Below the pieces are notes generated by a model. It saw nothing but the letters and a program-made list of their open reading frames with translations. It did not search any database and was not told the origin of the DNA. Both the position numbers and the translations under genes were made by a program. A stretch of DNA of 64,000 bases from Zygnema cylindricum (lineage: Eukaryota > Streptophyta > Zygnematophyceae > Zygnematales > Zygnemataceae): contig JBBHKE010002832.1 of the NCBI GenBank assembly GCA_037447655.1, forward strand, positions 188,001 through 252,000. Reading direction: 5' to 3'. This document shows positions 1-17,260 of the stretch, one piece after another (the stretch's first letter is position 1; each line of letters opens with the position of its first letter).

Positions 1-671
1 TCATCAGTCAAACCTATGACATGAATACTAGATGAGTCAAATTCCACAATATAATCCTTCACAGATCCAGTCTGCTTACAATTCAGCCACTTTTCTTCCA
101 TTCTGGATTTAAAAGTGACAGACAAGAAACACGATTTGATCGCGGTTTTAAAAGTTTCCCAATCAGCATTATCAGGAATCAATTTAGACCTTCTCTGAGT
201 ATAATACCAAATCTGAGCATCGCCTTTCAGACAGTTAACAGCAAAAAAAGTGTAATCATCATGATCGCAATTTCTAGACTCCAAATAATATTCCATATGA
301 AAAATCCAAGCATCCAACTCATCAATCCTCTTACCATCAAACGATGGTGCCTCACTAATAAACAATTTCAGATCATTTATCTTCTTAGGTCTATCATGAT
401 CATCCTCCCTAAAACTGACATTCCTTTTGATACTCTCACCCTTTTGGTCATTCATTTCATTCTTGGTCTGAATTAAGTTAATAAGTTCATCTAATTTCTC
501 ATTTGAAACATTTACATTTTCTTTAACAACTTTCAATTCACTTTTCAATTCGGAAATGGTTTCATCCACACCGGCAACATGATTATTAAATCTTTTGACC
601 AATTTCACAGTCCGCTTCTTCAACACATTCAACGCATTCTCCATTTCGCGTTTCCATGCAAAATTTGCCAT
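1..671 (-). CDS. Ty3/gypsy gag polyprotein, N-terminal 223 codons (runs off window edge)
   Basis: Reading the minus strand from the ATG at 671 gives 223 codons without a stop up to the window edge. The product begins MANFAWKREMENALN, has a predicted coiled-coil-like Lys/Glu-rich stretch around residues 25-70, and then the plant gypsy Gag core (APSFDGKRIDELDAW, CLKGDAQIWYY, WETFKTAIKSCF, SVKDYIVEFD). Gag packages the element RNA into virus-like particles in the cytoplasm. The same protein is encoded, with a frameshift, at 54839-55688, which confirms the family. The start is supported by its place just downstream (on the minus strand) of the leader, primer site and LTR at 672-2340. Protease and polymerase would lie outside the window. 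It is the only long undamaged retroelement frame here, so this copy may be younger than the rest. Confidence 0.8.
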   Translation of the reverse strand, partial: MANFAWKREMENALNVLKKRTVKLVKRFNNHVAGVDETISELKSELKVVKENVNVSNEKLDELINLIQTKNEMNDQKGESIKRNVSFREDDHDRPKKINDLKLFISEAPSFDGKRIDELDAWIFHMEYYLESRNCDHDDYTFFAVNCLKGDAQIWYYTQRRSKLIPDNADWETFKTAIKSCFLSVTFKSRMEEKWLNCKQTGSVKDYIVEFDSSSIHVIGLTD

Positions 672-1406
672 TATCACACAATGAAATCAAGCAAAAGAAA
701 GATAGAAATTTGAAGTCCTCAGATTGCTCCAATCCAAGTCTTCTTATGTTTAACAAATCCTTTAAAAAGATCAAGATCTGAGAAATTCAAAACACATTGA
801 CAGTAAGTTAGTACAAATTCAAATTTTCAATTTCCCAACATTGAAACAGAAGGTAAGAATTTCCCCATAAATTTTGCAATAGCAAAATTGAAAGCTCTCT
901 AAAGTAAGATTGAAACCATAAATTTTGCAACAGCAAAATTCAAATCAATTAAAAGTAACAATTTAGGGTTTGAAAAGTTTTGAGTCATTTCTGGACTCCT
1001 TTGCTTTTGAAGAAGTAAAGTACTCCACTTTCCTTCTCCTCCATTTGCAAATTTCCCACTTCCCACTAAATTAGGAACTTTTACTCTCTAATCCTCACAT
1101 CCTCACCATTCATGGCTTCAAGCCCTCCACCTACATATGAATCATTGCTAAGAGAAGGCAAGTTTGTTTAGCCTCTAGGTAATTGGAGTGAGCTTCAGCG
1201 GTGGCTACACTGCCCACCCCGCCTTAGTCGTGAGGACCTAAGCACGCCCCACATCTAACCAGCGGTCGCTGGCAGTGTGGTCAATTAGTTTCCCTCCAAT
1301 CCCCTACCACTCACATTGTGGTTCCACCAACCCGGGTCAGAGAACCCTCACCGGTCACGGTAGTCGATTTTCGGGTGAGCAAGCTTCTCTTTGGCTTTTA
1401 ACCAAC
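672..1406 (-). mobile_element. Untranslated leader of the left-edge gypsy element
   Basis: This stretch lies between the primer-binding site and the gag start of the minus-strand gypsy element. It is closely similar to 55689-56454, the leader of the second copy. Short reading frames inside it are not conserved between the two copies. I see no separate gene. Confidence 0.7.
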
Positions 1407-1417
1407 CTCCGATACCA
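1407..1417 (-). promoter_or_regulatory. Primer-binding site, initiator tRNA-Met type
   Basis: On the minus strand the sequence reads TGGTATCGGAG, two bases downstream of the LTR end. It matches the classic initiator tRNA-Met primer site (TGGTATCAGAG) with one change. The equivalent site at 56455-56466 reads TGGTACCAGAGC. Minus-strand cDNA synthesis would begin here. Confidence 0.75.
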
Positions 1418-1419
1418 TA

Positions 1420-2340
1420 TGTTATACGATTTCCTACCTCTCAGAAAAATCCCATTACGACAAACAATCCTAACCACACATTCCACACATTGGAAAATAC
1501 ACATCCACATTGGACAACACTCACACAACGATAAACTTTAAATTAGAAGAAGCTTCTGTCCACATAACATTAGCTTGGTCTCTTGCCCTCGTGGCTCAAC
1601 CCTTGTTATTAAAGTATTTTCCACTACTCTCCACTCTTAATAATTCTTTCTCTTAACTACTAAAACACTTTTTAGTTCGTAAGAGATTTCAATGCAAAAT
1701 ATCTTTTCTCCAATATGGTATTAATCGCTCAGGACCAAGATCAGCCGGAATTTCCACAAACTTTTCCCAAAGGAAAAGATGTATACTCTCCTCTTACACT
1801 TCACTATTTATCCATCATCGCCCTGGACTCGACAGGCCAGAGTCAACGCTCCGTTTTAACAGGCTTTTACCTGGGCCAATCATTGATCAGCAAAGACTCA
1901 GATTGACCAATGCAAAAACATGCGAAATCTCTTTCTAACTACTTAGCACTTTACTAACCAACCAAACGTTACGTTTCACTACGTAACATTTACGTGCAAA
2001 AGTGCGCGCCAAACGAAACGCGACTTCGCACGATCGTGCGTAACAAATTCGCACGCGAAACTTCCTACGAAATTCCCTTAAGTGAAAGTGACGTTTCGTA
2101 CTAAAATTTGTACGAAATGAGCCACCGTGCATACTAAACGTTTCGTTAGAACTTTATGAAACGTACACGCGTAATTTCGGTACTAATTTGACCCTTAACC
2201 TGTTTCAATGATACCCACTTGTTATTTAGACCCCACGCTGTCACCTAAATACACCTATCGTTATGACTTTTAAAATATAACTCCAAATAGCGTGATTCTT
2301 TTGCGAACGTCTACCAAATTTTGTAAATTAAACCCTAAGT
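1420..2340 (-). repeat. LTR of the left-edge gypsy element (5' LTR, outer end eroded)
   Basis: The stretch is alignable by eye with the LTR at 56469-57602: shared blocks include the ends next to the primer site, the region around CGCACGATCGTGCG, and GTCACCTAAATACACC. The inner end is sharp (next to the primer site). The outer end is not visible; similarity fades near 2340, so the U3 part is truncated or strongly diverged. It would hold the element's promoter and polyadenylation signals. Confidence 0.7.
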
Positions 2341-4076
2341 AAAATATATTTTCCCGTAACCTCTGGATAGCCTAGGTAGCCATGGCTCTAGCTCCCTCTC
2401 CAAATCGGATGATAAGGACGGACCCGTATGGCCCGATGCCTATACTCTCACTCGTCGACTTAAAAGTCTTTTGCATCATCTATATAAATTGTACCAGAAC
2501 GTATGTTGTTGGTTTTTGAAAAGTTGGTTTCGTGCACACACGACGTTTCGTGAGTGCGCGTGTTCGCGTGCGTATTTAATTAACGAAATTAATGTGGTGG
2601 TTCGAATGGTTTGAGGATTGGGGGAGTAGATGTACGAGGAAAATTAAAAGGACGTGAAAAAGGAATTAAGTGGGACGCGAAATCGCGTCCATCACATGAT
2701 ATTTATATTGGACGGTCCAGATTCGTTTGATGAAATTTGTAAGGTTTGTAAATATTTGCAACAATGTTTTGTCCTATGTGTATTAGGTATTAGTGTAAAT
2801 CTATTCATTTTGACATGTCACGAAGTATTCGGGTTACGTACGGTTGGTATGCCTCCGTACATTCAGTAGTGAGCTCTATTGTATATTTGTAGGACTTCGT
2901 CATTTTGGACTTAAGGAACTTTTTGGACCAAAAACTGTTTATGGGGATTTTTGGTAATTTTATCTGAGGATTTCTCTGAGATGTGTTGGCAGAATTGTCT
3001 GAAACTCTGCATGTGTGTTCCTCTCTATATTGTTTATATTTTCACAGATTTTCAGGCCTATTGTGTGCCTGGCCTATTGTGTGCCTGGTCTGTGTTTTAC
3101 TTCATTGTGAAGTTAGTCTGTTTAATCAAAGTTCTGGCAGACTGTTTTTCTGCAACTTTGACTAGATGATGTGATCACTCTGTTTATTATTTTTATCTGA
3201 AACTTTGTGAGGTTATTTTATAGCCTATATAATATCTGTTAATTCAGTTTCAGCTTGTTTTGTTAATTCTGTTGAATTCTGTGTCTATCCAAAGTACGCT
3301 GTTTTTAGGGTAGTCTGTGGTACTTCCGAGGGTGAATCCATGGCTAGAAATGGCTATGGACAACATATGTCTCCTCCCATTCTTTTTCAAGTTTTTTTTT
3401 TTTTTTTTGGAGCAAATCTAATTCTGGCTTTCGGTATTTTTATACGTGGAAAAGTGAAAGAGGAGGAGATGTTTCTTTTCTATATGGAATAGGAAAAGAA
3501 AAGATAATTCAGAATGGATTGACTTATTTTATCGTTTTCGGTCTTTCATCCGTCGAGGAGATTTTCTTTTTTTAGCTGAAATTGTGTTACTGTAAGAGAG
3601 CGATAATGGGGATATCTTGACCCATAATAATTGTAGTGAGAAAGAGAGAAGAGAGAGCGAGAGAGAGAGAGAGAGAGAGCGAGAGGTCGGGAGACAGAGA
3701 GGGAGAGAGAGAGAAGAGAGAGAGAGGTTGGGAAACAGATAGGGAGAGAGAGACAGATAGAGAGAGAAGAAGGGAGGTTTGTTTTTTGCCTAGTTTCAAC
3801 CTTCCTTCCAATTCAATTTTCTGACATCTGAAAATCTGTTACCTTAAAAACTGTCATACTAAAACCGTTTAAGCTCCGGTATCCTAAAATACGTTTTTGT
3901 AAAAACTTGTCATCTTAAAAGTCTTTATATTAAAACTCTTTATTTTAAAACTCCTTATTTTAAAATGTCTTCTGAAAAAATTATATTTTAAAAATCTGTT
4001 ATATTAAAAGCCTACTAGTGGGAAATCTGAGGAGAACAGGAAGTTTTAGTTTTTTGGGTTTTTTTGGGTTTTTCAG
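2341..4076. other. Intergenic or upstream region without a recognised gene
   Basis: No long conserved frame was found. The stretch holds a T-run near 3390, a GA microsatellite at 3640-3765, and AT-rich sequence. Exons upstream of 4077 for the CHD-like gene would be expected on this side, but none could be assigned. An ATG at 3340 opens a short frame (MARNGYGQHMSPP) that runs into a T-run; it is not called. Confidence 0.5.
3640..3765. repeat. GA microsatellite
   Basis: Imperfect GA/GAGG repeats. The Arg-Glu and Ser-Leu frames on the two strands are translations of this repeat and not genes. Confidence 0.9.
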
Positions 4077-9989
<5,913 letters not shown>

Positions 9990-11251
9990 AAGCGATTGTT
10001 ACAAACGAGAGTTAGAAACGATAGCTAGAATCGGGTTTTACGGGGTTAGATATTGTTGATTTCTGTCATCTTATTGTTTGTACGTAGTATTTGTTCTTTT
10101 TGTTTTTTTTAGTTTTTTGGTTTTTTTTTCCGTCAAATTTATCGATTTTTTGTCTCGTTGATCCTAGTTTCGATGTTTGTTTGTTTGTCGGTAAAGTATT
10201 AGTAGTTTTGAGTAAGAGATTGTGATTGAGTCTTTTAACATCAACAAATGGTGTTTAAATAAGTAAATTAAATGGTGTTTCTTACATGGGAAACATAAAA
10301 TGCCTCTTTTAAATTTGTTGTAGGCCAAACATCACTTGATGCCTCTCATCACATTGTGATGTAAAAACCACAAAGTATGTCCGGTCATTACTTGAAGCAA
10401 ATAATGGTATGGTCGGAAAAATAGTCCGGTACATTTACCATTCTAAGTTGTGCCGGAAATATTTTTTTGCATCACTTGTCACAATTTTGGACCCTTTGTT
10501 ACGCACTTGTAATACTTTTCACTATTTAACTTCCAGCGATGATTCTTTTTTTTTTATGGGAATGCGATTCTCGTACATCACTTTTGACTACATTTAGTGT
10601 GCATCATTTTACCATGTTTACCGCAGAGAGTAGGAGACGATCTATTTAGGGTTTATATGGCTTCGATTTCTCCCTTTGGAAAGCCTATAAAGGCTCGATA
10701 TAATGATTTTTCTCCCTCTCTTTCTACTCGTCGTTGTTTAGGAAGATACTTTTTGAAGAGTATCGAGAGGATTTTTGGTCTTCTTCTCCAGAATCTTTCA
10801 AAAAACAAGAAAAAACATTAAATAAATAGTTTGCTCTCTAAATCACTAAAATCAAGCTGTTAGTATTTTTCCCAAGTATTTTATTTTGTACATGAAACCA
10901 AAAAACAGAAAGCAAAAAGCAAGAGAAGTTTGTTTGTAAATCACAAACTACAATAAATCTTACGATGGGTTTTTTACAATTTTTTGGAAAAAAAAAAAAT
11001 TGACGACGATGACCATATGTTTTTTTTTTTTTTTGTGGAGGATCCTGGTCACAGGGAGAGTAGGATTTGGGGTTGGAGGGAAGGGAAAGGAAGGGAAGAG
11101 GTGAGGAAGGAGAGGAGACAGCGAGCTTTGAAAGCGAGGGGGTATTATGCTTCCTGTTTTTAAAAACAAAACTTGAACAAGATCCGAAAAAGGTTTTCTC
11201 TAGAGGTTTTCTCTAAAGGTTTTCTCTATATGTTTATAAATGAATGGCTAC

Positions 11252-11283
<32 letters not shown>

Positions 11284-13053
11284 CTTTGCATGTTAATTAT
11301 CTTATTTGAATTTTTGAGCTGGATATTCTCTTAAGGGTACAAATCGGTTTCTTTAAAAATTTTATGTTTGTGATTTTCTTAATTGACAGGTTTTTGGATT
11401 TTTCAGGATGAAAATAAGAGGTGATTATTAGTTTATTGATTTCCTTCTACTTAGTCTCATTAGTGTGGAAATTTATGTTTTAGATTTTGCTATAACTTAG
11501 TTTTAGTGTAGTTTTTATGGATGTTTTCTATCCACACTAGTAATGGTGTGAAATTGTGGGTGGAAAAAGTTTTAAAATTAAACTATTTGCTTGAATCCAC
11601 ACTAATAATGGGATTTAAAAATTGTGGTAAAATTTCAAACTGTTGTTTTTATACTTTTTTTCAAAACCGTATAATTAAACAAGTGAATTCTGTGAAAAAG
11701 TTTCAAAATTGTACTAATTTACTTCTCTCTGGATTCGATAACTTGTACTAGTATTCTTTTCCGAATAAAAGAAACAAAAGAATACTGTGAATACTGTGTT
11801 GGTTTTGCGTTTTTCCCTTTTTTTTCCTTTTTTCAAAAATCTGTTTTTTAGGTACTTTGTGAATGTACGGAATTGCACTGTATCCATGTGGAAATGTACC
11901 TTGTCAAAAAGAAAGTTGACGGTTGATAGCCTTCTATCTTATTATAGCTGTTAACATAGTGAAATTGGTGGATTTAGTGACAAGTGATTACAGTCAAATT
12001 AACACATTTGAAAACATTGGTGACGTTTGTGAATTTGGGAATTTTAGAAATTTTCGGTTTTGTGAATTTAGTGAAATTTTTGAGTTCGATGAATTTGTTG
12101 AATTTGGAGAAATTTGAGAATGTCATACAAGAATTTCACTTTTCAGTATTAAAGCAAATGACAACACTTTGTACAAAACGTACATATTTATGTAACATTA
12201 GTTCATTATAAACAGTATTTTTAACAGTACGTAAGTAAAACTCCAGTTTGTAATCCTATCGATGAGATAAAAAAGTCACGTGACGATTGTCACATTTTGG
12301 AAAGAAACCAATTTGCCTTATGTCTAGTGATTTATAGTAATAGCTTTGGACTAATAGTTTCTGACCGAAAAAACACCTCATTTTTCCGGACTTAATCAAA
12401 ATATTGTTAATTGTTCAATGACAAAAAAGATGATACAATGATAAAGTCGTCTACGGTAAGAAAATTTTCTATAATGGAGTGGAGTTTAAATTTCAATAGG
12501 AAAAAAAGGAAAAAGATGGTGGGCATCAGGTTCTAGTAAGGAAATGGAAAGAGAGATGGAAAGGGAAGGAATGAAAGGAGGGAAAGGGGTAGGAAGAGAG
12601 AGCTAGGATCAAACGGGAGGCAAAGGGGAGGGGGAGAGTGTGAGGGGTAGAGAGAGGAGAAAAGAGTGAGAAACTTCGAAATAAATAAAAAGAGATTATA
12701 CCGCGAATTGAGCAATCCCAAAAACAAGAAATCCCAAAACAAAATTGCACAAATAACAAAATTATATAAATTCCGAAAACATCACTTTACAAAGATCTAC
12801 AACAAAAATCGTCCACTTACCCTCTACAACCACTTCCAAAGCCTCTCCCTCAAACCCCTCCCTTCCCTCCCCTCCCTTCCTCTCTTCCAAACTCCCCTCT
12901 AAATATCCTTACAAATATACCAAAATCCTTAGAAAAACTTACACTACATACAAGAAATACAAGAAAAAACACTTGTTCTAAGCAAAATCGAATGCCGGAA
13001 ACCCAAAATCTAAACTTTGGGAAAATAAGACTTGGGAAAATAGGACTGGAAAA
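9990..13053. other. Intergenic region between the two host genes
   Basis: No gene was recognised. Contents include a repeat shared with 17261-17386 (10587-10715), an ATT microsatellite at 11258-11285, GGGA/GGAA-rich stretches near 11070-11130 and 12540-12660, and a TTTGAATTTG-like AT-rich patch near 12000-12120. Short frames here have repeat-like or random composition. Confidence 0.5.
10587..10715 (+). repeat. Dispersed repeat, copy 1 (about 130 bp)
   Basis: Shares the run from GACTACATTTAG through ATAATGATTTTTC with 17261-17386 at high identity, then diverges. In copy 2 it directly precedes a copia gag remnant, so it may be a piece of that element's LTR or leader. Confidence 0.7.
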
Positions 13054-15455
13054 TTAAGACTGTGAAAGTTTTTTCCACGAGGGGCGAGAAGAAATTTTCT
13101 CCCACCACTTGTTCACATTGGGACGTGACGTGATAAGATCGGAATGTCCCGCAGGCCACAAGAGTTGGGTGTACGGAAGATGGGACAAATCCGCCAAACT
13201 GAAAAAGTCGCCGGCTAAGTACTCATTCTTTGCCAAATGGGCTTCGTAGATATCCAATACTTTCTTTGCCTGAAAAACAATATGATTCAATCAAAAAATT
13301 CAATCAAAAAATAATGAATAATAGTTTTTATATAAATAATGTTGATTTTATAAATAATGTTTGCATCATTCTCATGGGTGTAACTAAACAAAATTAGACT
13401 GAATATAGTACAATTTCAAAGATATCATGAGAGTATAGTACAAGTGATTGACGTCCAGACTATCGTTGAGGGTGCAACACTTTTGTGGGTAGTGAATTAG
13501 TATATTAAGCAGTCAAAATCATTTTAGTACATAAATATATAATATTCTCACCACTATTTGTGTGATTGATGTTATTTTTATTTTCGTGTCAATTGTAATA
13601 CATGTCACAAGACGTCGTACAATACCAAATAAGGTACATTAATGTATTAAATAAGAATAAAGACCTCATCCACTCTTAATTGAATTGCAAATTCACGAGT
13701 AGGTCGATTGTTAACCCACACTAAATCTGATATGATTGATGTTATTTTCATTTTCGTGTCAATTGTAATACATGTCACAAGACGTCGTACAATACCAAAT
13801 AAGGTGCATTAACGTATTACATAAGAATAAAGACCTCATCCACTCTTAATTTGAATTGCAAATTCACGAGTAGGTCAACATTGTTAACCCACACTAAATC
13901 TGATATGACTTTACAATTTTTGGGAACTCCCAGTTTGACTCATGCTTACTACCAAAGTTCATCAAAATCATGAATTCGAAATTAGAGTGGACCACATTAA
14001 CACTAACAAATTGTGTGAAAACAAGACATTGCTAGGACACAACATAGTTCAAATAATCAAGAGGACATGAATGAAAGAGATTGCAATCACATAAAAATCA
14101 TTGGGAGGTCAACGAGAAGTAGACAAAGACAGTTTGCTTTCTATTTGTCTCTCTCTCCCTCTCCCTCTCCCCCTCCCCCTCTCTCTCTCTCCCTCTCTCA
14201 CTTCCTTATTCTCTTCCTCTCTCTCTCCCTCGCTCTTCCCCATTCCTTCCTCTCTCTCCCTCTCTCACCTTTTCCACAAACTCGGCAACTTTCTCCTCAT
14301 CAGTGGTCCCTCCAAACATCGGAGCAAACACCTTTTGGGCCACAATTCCTGTGCACAAAAAGCAGTGTTGATAAGTGAGAGGCTGCATAGAAAAAAAAAA
14401 AATGGCAAAATGGACATGGTGGTAAACAGTGTGGCATCGAAAAGAATATTTTTTCAGAGTGACAATGTGGTACAAATGGGAGAAAACCTTACCTGAAATA
14501 GGACCGTTATAGTTATTGGATTCCACTTCCAGCCACTGGTTCACCGCAGCCTTTTCCTGAAAAAAAAAAAAAAAAAAACACATTTTTTGCACTAAATTAG
14601 AGACAAAGGGTTAAATTTTAGTCCCTACATTGCAACCTATGTGGCTTAATTCCGGAATCTTTATCCACTTTTTTAATTTGACAAAAAAAAAAGCGGGATT
14701 TGATATCCTCAAAATCCTCAAAGGGATATCAAAAAATTAATTAGCTTCCCATATAACCGTGCAAAAACAAAAACGAAAAAAGACAAAACTAAAATTAGGA
14801 AACAGTTTTGGCTTCACCATATTATGGCGCGTAATTTTCCAAATTAGAACCTATAAAATATTGCCAAGAGGGGATTTTGTCACATTATATTATCGGTAAT
14901 GATTGCTCTCATAACAAAAAAAACAGCGTTGACTAGAGTTGACTAACCTTAGGAGTGGTTCCCAGGAGCTCTGTCCCTTGTCCCGCGAACTTTCCCGCAA
15001 CGTAACGGGCAATGGCGCGAGATTCTGGGGGAGGAGGGAGGGAAGGCGGGAGAAGAGAGAGAGAGGGAGAGGGAGGGGGGGGGGGAGGGAGAGGGAGGGA
15101 GAGGGAGAGGGAGGGGACGGAGAGGGAGAGAGAGCAAGAGAGCGCAAAAGAGAGAGAGAGAGAGGAAATATAAATTTTAGAACTATTCATAAAAGGAAAA
15201 CAAATCAAATAGCTGGTGGTAAGGTCTGAAAACAAAAAAAGAAACAGAAACGGAAACGGAAACGGAAACAGGAAGGGAAACAAACAGAAACAGAGATGGA
15301 AACAGAAAACGGAACAGTGACATGGAACTGCATTGCGGTCAGCAAAACTTACCAAAAATGCTGATGTCACCATCCTCGAGGACGGGAATCTGGCCGAAGG
15401 GCTGCACAAAAGAGTGGAGGGGAAATCCAGAATTGAGACGAGAGAAAGAGAGAGA

Positions 15456-15542
<87 letters not shown>

Positions 15543-15964
15543 AGAAGGGAAAAGAGAAAAAAAAGTTGCCTGGGCGAGAAATAATGAACAAAAGGGAAAT
15601 AGCGAGAGAAGGAGAAAGAGAGAGGGAGAGGGGGAGGTCCGTACCTGCTTCTCCAGGAAAGGTGCCTGCTTGTGTTCTCCCTTCGCCAAATCTATCGTCT
15701 TGAGGGTGTAGTCCTGCACACCCGGCAATGCCACGTCAGCTTATTATGTTCTTTCAACAATGCCACGTCAGCAAATTCAGCACATTTCAATTTTACCAAT
15801 GGCACATCAGCATTGTTCATTGTGGCACCAATGCCACGTCATCAAAAATCATTCTTCCATCAATGCCACGTCAGCATTCAACTCACTGCCTCCTTCTCCA
15901 AAATGGTGGTGGCCACGCGCTTGGTGCAGGTGGAGAATGCCAATCCGTACAGAGTGAGAGCCAT
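13054..15964 (-). CDS. GSTF: Phi-class glutathione S-transferase, complete, seven exons
   Basis: Exons on the minus strand: 15887-15964, 15645-15713, 15353-15401, 14948-15024, 14493-14556, 14269-14348, 13054-13269. Every junction is GT-AG, the phases agree, and the product is 210 residues, the usual phi-class length. The enzyme conjugates glutathione to electrophiles in the cytosol. The N-terminal thioredoxin-like domain shows [17 protein letters not shown] with Ser11 as catalytic residue, KGEHKQ with His40 and Lys41, QIPV with Gln53 and cis-Pro55, and ESR with Glu66 and Ser67, all at phi-class positions. The C-terminal helical domain carries [17 protein letters not shown] and the [17 protein letters not shown] ending typical of the family. 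The ATG lies in ACCATGG. Angiosperm phi genes usually have three exons; the 49-base exon 3 matches their short middle exon, and the other four introns are extra. Confidence 0.93.
13564..13907. repeat. 170-base tandem duplication in GST intron 6
   Basis: Units 13564-13733 and 13734-13907 share GATTGATGTTATTTT through AAATCTGATATGA with a few changes and a small insertion. Both lie wholly within the last intron. Confidence 0.85.
14146..14268. repeat. CCCTCT-rich tract next to the GST exon 6 donor
   Basis: CT/CCCT repeats on the + strand, so GA-rich in the sense of the GST gene, starting at the splice donor of exon 6. Confidence 0.85.
15027..15161. repeat. GA/GGGA-rich tract in GST intron 3
   Basis: Read in the sense of the gene it is CT-rich and abuts the acceptor of exon 4, so it serves as the polypyrimidine tract. 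Confidence 0.85.
15441..15540. repeat. (GA)n microsatellite in GST intron 2
   Basis: Near-perfect GA dinucleotide run of about 100 bases. The Arg-Glu and Ser-Leu frames across it are not genes. Confidence 0.95.
15726..15873 (-). promoter_or_regulatory. Cluster of TGACGTGGCA elements in GST intron 1
   Basis: In the 173-base first intron the word TGACGTGG (minus strand) occurs exactly at 15731-15738, 15763-15770, 15834-15841 and 15866-15873, each within GCTGACGTGGCATTG or a close variant. A degenerate fifth copy lies near 15801-15810. TGACG is the core of as-1/ocs elements bound by TGA-type bZIP factors, and TGACGTGG is a bZIP hybrid box. Such elements are known from plant GST promoters; function in this intron is inferred. 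Confidence 0.55.
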
Positions 15965-16520
15965 GGTGGAGAGAGAGAGAGAGAGAGAGAGTCTGAGAGA
16001 GAAAAGGAGAGGAAGAGACAAAATAAGAAGGGAAGACTAACAGAAGATAGGTAACAGGTAAGGAAGTTGAAAACCCACAAAATGTTTTAGTAAGATTTGT
16101 TTTTTTTCTCTCTCTCTCTCTCTGTGGAGGTATCTATATGGTATAGGAGGAGGGAGGAGAGATAGGCTTCCAGAAGAGTGAGTAGTTTCGAGGAAACTCA
16201 AGCGGAAGTTTCGTCGAAGTTAGTCCGGAAACATCTTTTGTACCATTGGAAGTTACTTCCGTACAGATTTTGGACTTGAACGATAAAGTACAGAATGTCG
16301 GTGTTGATCGTTTGGTACTTTGGGTGTCATTTGTCACGTCAGATCATGTTTCGCACGTGTCATCGATTATTACGGAAGGTAATACGGTTCCGATTTGCGA
16401 GCGGATTATCGGAAGGTCGTACGATCGTTTAGATTTCTGATCCGGAGCAGAATGTCGGTGTTGGCTATTTCTCCGCCATTGGCCGCACCACTGATTGTTT
16501 TCCACGTGTCGAGTATCTAA
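15965..16520 (-). promoter_or_regulatory. GST upstream region
   Basis: A CT microsatellite (sense) sits immediately before the start codon (15969-15991, more near 16107-16122). Further up are a TGACGTGA box (16334-16341) and CACGTG G-boxes at 16354-16359 and 16503-16508, both in a CACGTGTC context as in ABRE-type sites. The word CAGAATGTCGGTGTT occurs twice (16290 and 16449). No TATA box was assigned with confidence. Confidence 0.4.
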
Positions 16521-16913
16521 AGGAAGGAATATACGGCCCCGGTACAGTACCCAACTTTGACGTTCGCAAGCAATTGTTTTCGACTTTTGGATTTATGCAG
16601 AAAAATAGTAAAAGTACCGTACGGAACCAATTACAAGCAATACAGAATCTGTACAAAACACAGATAGACCCAATCTGTGTACAAAAAACTCGAACGGCCA
16701 TATAATACGGAAACTGTCCTTTCCGCACTCTTAAAATTACATACAGCCATTCAGGTTAACATTTTGTACGACCTTTCTGTATTACCGTACAGTAACTGGT
16801 ACGGCGATGTTGGCAAGCCCCGTCGTATCCGGTGCACGTCGTCAGCTTTCTACTTTGTATACTAAAAGATCGCCATATCGTCATATCACCGATTTAACGA
16901 ATGCTTTGGCCAG

Positions 16914-17200
16914 AGGTCGCAATCGGGTACCCGAATCCGTACCCGATCCGTACCCTATCCGTACACGGATAGTCGCGTCGGATCCGGAACGGATTCCGGT
17001 GCCAAATTTTGGGAGCCGGCCGGATTCGGCCGAGTGATTCAAATACAAAAAAAAAAAACGTGTACGGCGAGGTTCGGGTACCCGATTGGCAGAGGTCACA
17101 ATCGGGTACCCTACTCCGTACCTGATCCGTACCCGGCCGGCCGCATCGGATCCGGAACAAATTCTGGTAACAGCCGGATTTGGCCGGGTGATTCAAAAAC
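16914..17200. repeat. Two tandem GGTACC-rich units with A-rich tails
   Basis: Unit 1 (about 16914-17060) and unit 2 (about 17094-17212) each run from GTCGCAATCGGGTACCC-like sequence through GATCCGGAAC to GTGATTCAAAnACAAAAA. Each ends in an A-rich stretch, as in a dimeric retroposon. Palindromic GGTACC and CCGGCCGG words are frequent. Confidence 0.65.
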
Positions 17201-17260
17201 AAAAAGTAAATAAAATCGGGTACAGCTTTGACTGAAAATCGAGGACTACTTTGAAAAAGT

